In this document: piece by piece, positions 1-5,263 of the stretch
Numbering within the stretch: the first letter of the stretch is position 1
Layout of the letters: every line of letters starts with the position of its first letter
DNA from: an uncultured Porphyromonadaceae bacterium
GTDB lineage: Bacteria > Bacteroidota > Bacteroidia > Bacteroidales > Paludibacteraceae
Reading direction: 5' to 3'
Length of the DNA stretch: 5,263 bases
NCBI GenBank assembly: GCA_937898265.1
Contig: CALEJM010000026.1
Span: 1 to 5,263, forward strand
Made by a program: the position numbers and the translations under genes
Notes under the pieces: generated by a model
Databases searched by the model: none
The model's input: the letters and a program-made list of their open reading frames with translations, nothing else
What the model was told of the DNA's origin: nothing

Positions 1-1
1 C

Positions 2-148
2 CGCCGCGACGAAAACGGCCAGTTGAAGGTGGTTTGGTATCGCGATGAATACAAAGAAGAACTCAATACAAGGAAGATTCAAAGCCGACTTCTTTACTTT
101 ATTTTAACTCAGGGAGCAGTTGATTCTTTCTTTTCCAGAAAGGAGTGA
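2..148 (+). pseudogene. 3' fragment of an unidentified plus-strand gene, entering from the left edge
   Basis: Frame 2 is open from the window edge to a TGA at 146-148 (48 codons). The first ~27 residues (RRDENGQLKVVWYRDEYKEE and the next few) look like real protein: charged, with a strand-like LKVVWY stretch and codons (GAC, GGC, CAG, AAG, CGC) like those of the genes to the right. From about base 83 the frame becomes SRLLYFILTQ-type sequence that is antisense to the minus-strand fragment at 104-340, so the true coding part probably stops or is cut near base 80-100. I do not recognise the family. It would be convergent with trpS. It could also be a chance open frame; 27 convincing residues is little evidence. 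Confidence 0.3.
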
Positions 149-340
149 AATCAAACCCTTAACTTCTTCGTTTGTTACATGAACATCTGGTTCAGCAAAT
201 CTTGCAGTTTTTCTGTAATTGACTTTTTCATGCTTAAGTCTGTAGACAAGGTAGGCGTACTCGTCTGCAGCTTTTTCAAGAGCGGCACCTCTGCTCTTTG
301 CAAGGGCAAGAGCTCTTTCTTTGTAGTCGCGTTCATCTCT
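104..340 (-). pseudogene. orphan coding-like fragment with AGA-rich codon use, fused out of frame to trpS
   Basis: Read on the minus strand from 340 to the TAA at 104-106, this frame gives 78 residues beginning RDERDYKERALALAKSRGAA, continuing through a helical LEKAADEYAYLVYRLKHEK stretch and FAEPDVHVTNEEVKG, and ending KERINCSLS. It is rich in Ala, Lys, Glu and Arg, as expected of a soluble helical protein. The overlapping trpS-frame tail and the plus-strand frame over the same bases look like shadow sequence. There is no ATG in frame: upstream it stays open into trpS until in-frame stops opposite the KMGKS region, so as it stands it has no start. Seven of its eight arginines are AGA, whereas trpS mostly uses CGN (about two AGA among ten). 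It does not resemble the TrpRS C-terminal domain. I do not recognise it. Best reading: the 3' part of a gene from elsewhere, joined to trpS near base 335-346 by recombination or misassembly. Confidence 0.45.
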
Positions 341-1032
341 GAGTTTGGCTGCTCCGGCGTCATGTCGGTCACGGCCTTCTTGAACTTCTTGATGACGGTC
401 TTGTCGTCGTCGTTGATATAGATACAGTTGCCCTCACTCTTGCCCATCTTACCGCTTCCGTCCAATCCCGGCACCTTAACAGCCTTCTCTGTCAAGAAGA
501 AAGACTCTGGTTCTGGGAAGAACTCCACGTTGTAGATTTGGTTGAAACGGCGAGCAAAACGACGAGCCATCTCCATATTTTGTTCCTGATCCTTGCCAAC
601 TGGCACTTTCTTGGCTCTGTGGAGCAAGATATCAGCTGCCATCAGTGTTGGATAAGTAAGCAAACCGGCATTGACATTGTCTGGTTGCTTTCTTGCCTTT
701 TCTTTGAATGTAGTGCAACGCTCCATCTCACCGAGATAGGCATTCATGTTCAAATAAAGGTAGAGTTCAAGAACCTCTTTTACATGACTTTGTATATAGA
801 TTGGCGCTTTATTGGGGTCAATACCACATGCCAGATATTCGGCAAGGATAGTTCGAGCGCTCTCTATGATATTCTCTGGTTTAGGATGTGTAGTAAGTGA
901 GTGCCAGTCGGCAATGAAGAACATGCAGTTGAAATTGTCTTGCATCTCCACAAAGCTGCGAACAGCACCGAAATAGTTGCCTAAATGCAGATGACCTGTT
1001 GGTCGAATGCCGCTTACAACGGTTTCTTTCAT
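175..1032 (-). CDS. trpS: tryptophanyl-tRNA synthetase, catalytic part intact, C-terminus lost or replaced
   Basis: Class I aminoacyl-tRNA synthetase that charges tRNA-Trp with tryptophan using ATP, in the cytoplasm. The Rossmann core is clear: GIRPTGHLHLGNYFG at residues 8-22 holds the HIGH-type signature (HLGN), FIADWHSLTTHP at 39-50, LLTYPTLMAADILLHRA at 124-140 followed by VPVGKDQEQNMEMARRFARR (143-162), and PGLDGSGKMGKSEGN at 188-202 holds the KMSKS loop as KMGKS. The family match runs to TDMTPEQPNS at 222-231. After that the frame reads MNATTKKELLPLQRAEVPLL and on to a stop at 175, which is not TrpRS-like. Bacterial TrpRS proteins are usually about 330-360 residues, so the 285-residue product lacks the C-terminal helical domain that helps bind the tRNA anticodon. 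The start is fixed: ATG at 1032, four codons after the alaS stop, which is in the same frame. It probably shares the alaS transcript. As drawn the protein is probably non-functional; a second trpS copy or an assembly error should be considered. Confidence 0.85.
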   Translation of the reverse strand: MKETVVSGIRPTGHLHLGNYFGAVRSFVEMQDNFNCMFFIADWHSLTTHPKPENIIESARTILAEYLACGIDPNKAPIYIQSHVKEVLELYLYLNMNAYLGEMERCTTFKEKARKQPDNVNAGLLTYPTLMAADILLHRAKKVPVGKDQEQNMEMARRFARRFNQIYNVEFFPEPESFFLTEKAVKVPGLDGSGKMGKSEGNCIYINDDDKTVIKKFKKAVTDMTPEQPNSEMNATTKKELLPLQRAEVPLLKKLQTSTPTLSTDLSMKKSITEKLQDLLNQMFM

Positions 1033-1044
1033 CTCAATTATTGT

Positions 1045-3678
1045 TTAGATAGTTGTGATTTCAATAACTTTATCCAATGCCTCATCGACACCGTCTACAT
1101 ACTTACCACCGGCAGTTGCCATGAAAGCTGGACCGCCACCACCACCTTGGATGTATTTGGCTGCCTCTTTGACAATCTTGCCTGCGTTAAAGCCGGCATC
1201 AATCATTGCCTGACTGATGAACACGATGAGATTTGGTTTGCCCTCAAAGACAGTGCCGACTACAAAGACGAATTTCACGTCAGAGAACTTGTCTTTCAGC
1301 ACAGGAATCATGTTTTTATACATCTCTGGCGACTCTTTGCCAGTCTGTCTTACCACATAGACTCCGTTGATTTCCTCGGCGCGTTTGATGAGGTCTTCAC
1401 ACATGTTCTTACACTTCTCTGCGAAGAACTGCTCTACTTTCTTATGCAGTTCCTTATTGTCGTTCAGCACCTTTTGCAAGGCAGTCATAATGTCTGGCAC
1501 ATTGTTGAGCATCTCCTTGATGTTGTTTTGGTCGGCCTGGAGCGACTCAACCATCAATTCAGCCTGCTCTGCTGTCACGGCTTCGATACGACGTACGCCA
1601 GCTGCAACAGACGACTCCGAGATAATCTTGAAGAGTCCGATATTGCCAGTAGCTTTAGCATGGGTACCACCGCAAAGTTCTATAGAGTTGCCAAACTTAA
1701 CGACTCTGACCTTATTGCCATATTTCTCGCCAAACAACGCCATTGCACCAAGTGCTTTAGCCTCTTCAATTGGCATATCTCTGTGCTCATCCAACATGTG
1801 GTTTGCACGAATCATCTTGTTGACGAGGTGTTCAACCTGTTTGATTTGCTCTGGAGTCAAGCGCTCATAATGGGAGAAGTCGAAGCGCAAAGTGGTAGGA
1901 GAGACATACGAACCTTTCTGCTCAACATGCGAACCCAACACCTCACGAAGTGCTGCGTGGAGCAAGTGTGTTGCCGAGTGGTTGGCCTCAATGGCCAAAC
2001 GACGATTCACGTCTACTTCTGCTGCGAATGGCAGAGTGATATGTTCAGGAAGAGTTGTTAGCAGATGAACTGGGAGGTTGTTCTCTCTTTTGGTATCAAT
2101 CACCTGGAACTCATTTTCAGCACTTACCAACACGCCTGTGTCGCCAACCTGACCACCCATTTCAGCATAGAATGGGGTCTTGTCGAGCACAACCTGATAG
2201 TAGGTTTTGTTCTTTTGGGTGACGCTTCTGTAGCGAAGAATTCTTGCTTCGCAATCCAGCGTATCGTAACCGACAAACTCAGTTGACACAGCTTCATCGT
2301 TGCCGCCAACATATACCCAGTCGCCAGTAGAAACGGCAGCAGCATTGCGTGCTCTGTCTTTCTGCTTTTTCATCTCGGTATTAAAGTCGTCGTAGTTCAA
2401 CGTCAAATTATTCTCACGAAGAATGAGATCGGTAAGGTCAACAGGGAAACCATAGGTATCGTACAGGGTGAAGGCATCAATGCCAGTCACTTCTTTAGCA
2501 TTTACGGCTTTGGCGTCGGCAATCACCTTGTCCAAGAGTCTGATGCCAGTTTCAAGCGTTCTCAAGAACGACTCCTCTTCCTCTTTGACAACTCTTGTAA
2601 TCAACTCTTTCTGAGCGTCAAGTTCGGGATAAGCATCGCCCATATTCTGAATCAAAGCAGGAATCAGGCGATACATGAAGGCTTCGCGCTGATTGAGGAA
2701 GGTGTAGCCATAGCGAACGGCACGTCTCAAAATACGGCGAATCACATAGCCTGCCTTAGCGTTTGAAGGCAACTGACCATCGGTGATAGCAAAAGCGATA
2801 GTACGGATGTGGTCGGCAATCACGCGCATTGCCACGTCCACCTTGGCATCTTTGCCGTATTCACATTGACAGATGTTGCTAAGCGACTGAATCAATGGTT
2901 GGAACACGTCGGTATCGTAGTTAGACTGTTTTCCCTGAACGGCCATACAGAGGCGCTCAAAACCCATACCTGTGTCAATCACTTTATTAGGCAGTGGTTC
3001 CAACGAATGGTCTGCCTTGCGGTTGTACTGCATAAACACAAGGTTCCAAATCTCAATCACCAACGGATTGTCTTTGTTTACCAATGTTTTACCGTCAACC
3101 AATTTACGTTCTTCTTCGGGACGGAGGTCGATATGAATCTCCGAGCAAGGGCCACAAGGTCCTGTTTCGCCCATCTCCCAGAAATTATCTTTCTTGTTGC
3201 CATTCAAGATTCTCTCTGGAGCAATGCGTTTCTCCCAGAATGAGGCAGCTTCGTTGTCACGTTCCAAGCCGTCGGCAGCTGAGCCTTCAAAGACAGTGAC
3301 ATACAGACGGTTCTTGTCGAGTTTCATCACCTCGGTCAGAAACTCCCATGCCAAGGCGATTGCCTCTTCTTTGAAATAGTTGCCAAACGACCAGTTGCCC
3401 AACATTTCAAACATGGTGTGGTGGTAGGTGTCGTGACCCACTTCCTCCAAGTCGTTGTGCTTACCGCTTACACGAAGACATTTCTGTGCATCGGCAACGC
3501 GAGGCGATGTGATAGGGTCGTTACCCAAGATGATATTCTTGAACTGGTTCATGCCCGCATTGGTGAACATCAGGGTAGGATCGCCCTTAATCACCATGGG
3601 TGCAGAGGGTACTATTTGGTGTTGATGGCTTTCGAAAAAGTCCAAAAACGCTTTGCGTATTTCTTTAGAAGTAATCAT
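1045..3678 (-). CDS. alaS: alanyl-tRNA synthetase
   Basis: Class II synthetase that attaches alanine to tRNA-Ala and hydrolyses mischarged Ser- and Gly-tRNA-Ala. All 877 residues are present, close to the usual bacterial length (about 870-880). The N-terminal catalytic domain has the family's [20 protein letters not shown] (22-41), the motif 2 region [20 protein letters not shown] (66-85) running into [26 protein letters not shown] (171-182) and motif 3 DTGMGFERL (235-243). The tRNA-recognition region includes [14 protein letters not shown] (311-324). The editing domain keeps its four zinc ligands: H567 and H571 in HSATHLLH, C669 and H673 in CGGTH. The C-terminal C-Ala domain ends with [15 protein letters not shown] (845-859). 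The start aligns with the family N-terminus ([14 protein letters not shown]), and an in-frame TAA at 3700-3702 rules out any longer form. No Shine-Dalgarno is visible, as is usual in Bacteroidetes. It is divergent from the rel gene and 12 bases upstream of trpS. Nothing is missing or broken. Confidence 0.98.
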   Translation of the reverse strand: MITSKEIRKAFLDFFESHQHQIVPSAPMVIKGDPTLMFTNAGMNQFKNIILGNDPITSPRVADAQKCLRVSGKHNDLEEVGHDTYHHTMFEMLGNWSFGNYFKEEAIALAWEFLTEVMKLDKNRLYVTVFEGSAADGLERDNEAASFWEKRIAPERILNGNKKDNFWEMGETGPCGPCSEIHIDLRPEEERKLVDGKTLVNKDNPLVIEIWNLVFMQYNRKADHSLEPLPNKVIDTGMGFERLCMAVQGKQSNYDTDVFQPLIQSLSNICQCEYGKDAKVDVAMRVIADHIRTIAFAITDGQLPSNAKAGYVIRRILRRAVRYGYTFLNQREAFMYRLIPALIQNMGDAYPELDAQKELITRVVKEEEESFLRTLETGIRLLDKVIADAKAVNAKEVTGIDAFTLYDTYGFPVDLTDLILRENNLTLNYDDFNTEMKKQKDRARNAAAVSTGDWVYVGGNDEAVSTEFVGYDTLDCEARILRYRSVTQKNKTYYQVVLDKTPFYAEMGGQVGDTGVLVSAENEFQVIDTKRENNLPVHLLTTLPEHITLPFAAEVDVNRRLAIEANHSATHLLHAALREVLGSHVEQKGSYVSPTTLRFDFSHYERLTPEQIKQVEHLVNKMIRANHMLDEHRDMPIEEAKALGAMALFGEKYGNKVRVVKFGNSIELCGGTHAKATGNIGLFKIISESSVAAGVRRIEAVTAEQAELMVESLQADQNNIKEMLNNVPDIMTALQKVLNDNKELHKKVEQFFAEKCKNMCEDLIKRAEEINGVYVVRQTGKESPEMYKNMIPVLKDKFSDVKFVFVVGTVFEGKPNLIVFISQAMIDAGFNAGKIVKEAAKYIQGGGGGPAFMATAGGKYVDGVDEALDKVIEITTI

Positions 3679-3709
3679 AATACTTTTTGAGATAGCGAGT
3701 TATAATCTA

Positions 3710-3735
3710 TTTCGGCAGTCAGTTTCGGCATTGAG
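3710..3735 (-). repeat. 13-bp tandem direct repeat in the alaS leader
   Basis: Two adjacent 13-base units, TTTCGGCAGTCAG (3710-3722) and TTTCGGCATTGAG (3723-3735) on the plus strand, match at 11 of 13 positions, with the first eight bases identical. They lie between the predicted alaS -7 box (3757-3764) and the alaS start, so they would be transcribed within the roughly 70-base leader. Their role is unknown; a binding site for a dimeric regulator or chance duplication are both possible. Confidence 0.5.
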
Positions 3736-3756
3736 CACAATCCGACAAACCAACCG

Positions 3757-3764
3757 CAAAGATA
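3757..3764 (-). promoter_or_regulatory. predicted alaS(-trpS) promoter, -7 box
   Basis: On the minus strand these bases read TATCTTTG, a perfect match to the Bacteroidetes TAnnTTTG -7 element. Transcription would begin a few bases beyond it, near 3750, giving a leader of about 70 bases before the alaS ATG at 3678. No good TTTG-type -33 box is seen at the usual 19-21 base spacing. That region is AT-rich and contains the palindromes AATATATT (3777-3784) and GTATAC (3785-3790). Confidence 0.6.
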
Positions 3765-3857
3765 GCACTTTTTTCTAATATATTGTATACGGCACAGGTC
3801 ATTTATTCATGGGATTTTTTATTCGCCTACAAATGGTTTTTCTTGTGTAAAAATTCG

Positions 3858-3865
3858 TATCTTTG
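3858..3865 (+). promoter_or_regulatory. predicted rel promoter, -7 box
   Basis: TATCTTTG here matches the Bacteroidetes TAnnTTTG -7 element exactly. The expected start of transcription is around 3870-3873, about 60 bases before the rel ATG. The -33 region is weak: TGGTTTTT at 3834-3841 is the nearest candidate, ahead of a 16-21 base spacer, and is not a clean TTTG. Confidence 0.65.
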
Positions 3866-3873
3866 CAGTTGAA

Positions 3874-3909
3874 TCGCCAAAGAAAAATCAACTCTTTTTC
3901 CTGAGGCGA
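3874..3909 (+). promoter_or_regulatory. two-part hairpin at the 5' end of the rel leader
   Basis: TCGCC (3874-3878) pairs with GGCGA (3905-3909), and GAAAAA (3882-3887) pairs with TTTTTC (3895-3900). This gives an 11-bp stem broken by a 3x4 internal loop and closed by a 7-base loop. It would begin within a few bases of the predicted transcription start and end 21 bases before the ATG. It may protect the mRNA 5' end or affect translation. It is not a terminator: no T-run follows it. Confidence 0.45.
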
Positions 3910-3930
3910 GAAATCAACAGTTCGTACAAG

Positions 3931-5263
3931 ATGGATAACAAGACGACAATGACGTTAGAGGAAGAGAACAAACTCATAGACAACGAGTTTCAAGCCCTAT
4001 TGGCAGACTACGCTTCAACCTCACACAAACAAAAAGTAGAGATTATCACACGCGCTTTCGAGTTTGCAAAGAAGGCGCACGCCGGCACTCGTCGACGCTC
4101 TGGCGAGCCATATATCATGCACCCTCTCGCTGTGGCTCGAATCGTGGTAAAAGAGATAGGCCTCGGTTCTACGTCTATCTGCTCCGCCCTGCTCCACGAT
4201 GTTGTTGAGGACACAGAATATACCACCGAGGACATCAAAGAGAATTTCGGTGAGAAGATTGCTACCATCGTTGAGGGACTGACCAAGATTTCAGGCGGTA
4301 TCTTCGGCGACAAAGAGTCTATCCAAGCTGCTAATTTCCACAAACTCATCCTCACGATTCCGGAAGATGTTCGCGTTATCCTTATCAAGATGGCCGACCG
4401 CCTTCACAACATGCGAACGCTCGGCTCTATGCCGCCAGCCAAGCAGTTGAAAATCACAGGCGAAACGCTTTATGTCTATGCGCCTCTTGCCCAACGTCTC
4501 GGTTTCTTCAAAATCAAGGAGGAATTGGAAAACCTTTGCTTTAAGTACGAATATCCTACCCAATACGAAATAATTTCCAACCATATCAACTCACTGAGAG
4601 GCAGTTTGCAAGACGCCTATCAGAAGTTTATCAACCCTATTGAGCACCAACTCAAAGCCTACAAGTTTGACTACGAGATTTCTTACCGCATTAAGACACC
4701 ATATTCTGTATATAAAAAGATGCAGAAATTGGGAGTGAGCGTTGAAGAGGGCTTCGACCACATCTTCGACCTCTTGGCTGTAAGAATCGTGGTGACACCT
4801 AAGCCCGACGAGAACGAGGTCAGCGACTGTATGGTCATCAAGGGTATCTTAATCAGCACCTACAAGGCCCACCCAGACCGCATGCGCGACTGGATAAGCA
4901 CGCCTAAGACCAACGGCTATGAGGCCCTGCACGTAACGGTTATGGGACCTGAAGGTCACTGGATTGAGGTGCAGATTCGTAGTGCCCGAATGAATGACAT
5001 CGCCGAGCACGGCGTGGCTGCCCACTGGAAATACAAGACGGGAAACCGCGACCAAGGCTCAGACCTTGACGACTGGTTTGCTTGTATCAAGGAGTCGTTG
5101 GACAACGCCAACTATACCAACGCCGTCGACTTCATGAACATGTTCAAACTCAACCTCTACACCACTGAGATTTTCGTGTTCACCCCTAAAGGCGACATTG
5201 TCAAGCTCCCGCAACACTCTACTGCATTGGACTTTGCCTTCTACCTCCACTCCGACATCGGAC
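3931..5263 (+). CDS. long RelA/SpoT-type (p)ppGpp synthetase/hydrolase, 5' 444 codons (runs off the window)
   Basis: Makes and degrades the alarmone (p)ppGpp from GTP/GDP and ATP in the stringent response. The N-terminal HD hydrolase domain is intact: TRRRSGEPYIMHPLAVA (53-69, H64), HDVVEDT (89-95, the HD metal pair plus E93/D94) and KMADRLHNMRTL (153-164). The synthetase domain has YRIKTPYSVYKKM (252-264), FDLLAVRIV (279-287, D280 as likely metal ligand), PKTNGYEALHVTV (325-337, Y330 in the GTP-binding loop), IEVQIR (345-350, E346) and HGVAAHWKYK (360-369). RMRD at 317-320 sits where bifunctional enzymes carry the basic RxKD motif and RelA-type synthetases carry acidic ExDD. The TGS domain begins at TEIFVFTPKGDIVKLP (412-427). 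Family members are roughly 730-750 residues, so the linker and ACT parts lie beyond the window. ATG 3931 is the first in-frame ATG after the predicted promoter; ATG 3949 (residue 7) is an alternative. Bacteroidetes often carry two long RSH genes, so I leave the relA/spoT symbol open. Both activities are predicted from motifs only. Confidence 0.95.
   Translation, partial: MDNKTTMTLEEENKLIDNEFQALLADYASTSHKQKVEIITRAFEFAKKAHAGTRRRSGEPYIMHPLAVARIVVKEIGLGSTSICSALLHDVVEDTEYTTEDIKENFGEKIATIVEGLTKISGGIFGDKESIQAANFHKLILTIPEDVRVILIKMADRLHNMRTLGSMPPAKQLKITGETLYVYAPLAQRLGFFKIKEELENLCFKYEYPTQYEIISNHINSLRGSLQDAYQKFINPIEHQLKAYKFDYEISYRIKTPYSVYKKMQKLGVSVEEGFDHIFDLLAVRIVVTPKPDENEVSDCMVIKGILISTYKAHPDRMRDWISTPKTNGYEALHVTVMGPEGHWIEVQIRSARMNDIAEHGVAAHWKYKTGNRDQGSDLDDWFACIKESLDNANYTNAVDFMNMFKLNLYTTEIFVFTPKGDIVKLPQHSTALDFAFYLHSDIG

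Larger units (their letters stand above)
3679..3930. other. divergent alaS / rel intergenic region
   Basis: This 252-base gap is AT-rich in its middle and carries no plausible gene on either strand. It contains the alaS leader with its 13-bp tandem repeat, the alaS -7 box (3757-3764), an AT-rich core with short palindromes, the rel -7 box (3858-3865) and the rel leader with a hairpin. The two -7 boxes are identical in sequence, point away from each other and are separated by 93 bases, so the two promoters occupy adjacent faces of one short region. No T-box-like leader or terminator was seen. Confidence 0.8.

Noticed and set aside
124..144. Hairpin TTCTTTCT / AGAAAGGA with a 5-base loop as a possible trpS terminator
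   Set aside because: The stem is AT-rich with a wobble pair, and no T-run follows on either strand. It also lies inside the orphan coding-like fragment.
335..346. Programmed ribosomal frameshift joining trpS to the overlapping frame
   Set aside because: No slippery heptamer is seen at the switch, and the alternative-frame peptide does not resemble any TrpRS C-terminus, so a junction of unrelated sequences explains it better.
179..421. 80-codon plus-strand open frame starting MNIWFSKSC
   Set aside because: Its Ser/Phe/Cys/Val-rich product looks like the antisense of the charged minus-strand peptide over the same bases.
538..900. 120-codon plus-strand open frame antisense to trpS
   Set aside because: The opposite strand encodes conserved TrpRS catalytic motifs over this interval, and the plus-strand product has no protein-like pattern.
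985..2061. 358-codon plus-strand open frame antisense to alaS
   Set aside because: It lies opposite trpS start and alaS sequence that match their families throughout. Its product is rich in Cys, His, Leu and Phe as antisense shadows are, with no recognisable domain. The other plus-strand frames at 1367-1870, 2065-2286, 2809-3243 and 3418-3690 fail for the same reason.
3679..3756. T-box riboswitch in the alaS leader
   Set aside because: The leader is only about 70 bases, with no T-box sequence, specifier stem or terminator, and T-boxes are not typical of Bacteroidetes.
3843..3845. TTG as a -33 element for the rel promoter
   Set aside because: Only 12 bases separate it from the -7 box, far shorter than the 19-21 base spacing expected.
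4008..5250. Several minus-strand open frames opposite the rel gene
   Set aside because: They are antisense to the HD, synthetase and TGS domains of the plus-strand gene. None has a promoter-like element or recognisable product.

Overview
The window reads as Bacteroidetes (Bacteroidales, most like Prevotella or a close relative). Both intergenic promoters carry the TAnnTTTG -7 element typical of that phylum. Start codons lack Shine-Dalgarno sequences. The three recognisable proteins (AlaRS, TrpRS, long RelA/SpoT) have the look of Bacteroidales family members. The genus is inferred from remembered family resemblance, not from a search.

Layout. On the minus strand, alaS (1045-3678) is followed after 12 bases by trpS (from 1032 leftward), forming an aminoacyl-tRNA synthetase pair that is probably one transcript. 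A 252-base intergenic region (3679-3930) holds two back-to-back -7 boxes. From it a long RelA/SpoT-type (p)ppGpp synthetase/hydrolase gene runs on the plus strand from 3931 and leaves the window at residue 444, inside its TGS domain. Two tRNA-charging enzymes are therefore divergent from an alarmone enzyme of the family that responds to failed tRNA charging and other starvation.

The left end is abnormal. TrpRS reads as normal family sequence to about residue 231-233 (base ~335-342), then becomes an unrelated 52-54 residue tail ending at 175. The C-terminal helical domain expected of TrpRS (roughly 110-130 more residues) is absent from every frame of the remaining bases. Over the same stretch another minus-strand frame (340 to 104) gives a convincing charged, helical 78-residue peptide that uses AGA for 7 of its 8 arginines, unlike trpS and alaS. 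Bases 2 to about 82 on the plus strand look like the 3' part of a further gene. The first ~340 bases thus look like a junction of unrelated sequences: either a real recombination that broke trpS, or a chimeric assembly join. This is the main item to check.

I found no CRISPR array, tRNA, rRNA, insertion sequence or convincing terminator, and no clear new multi-gene system. Apart from the left-end junction, the points of interest are in the alaS/rel intergenic region: a two-part hairpin at the predicted 5' end of the rel mRNA and a 13-bp tandem repeat in the alaS leader.
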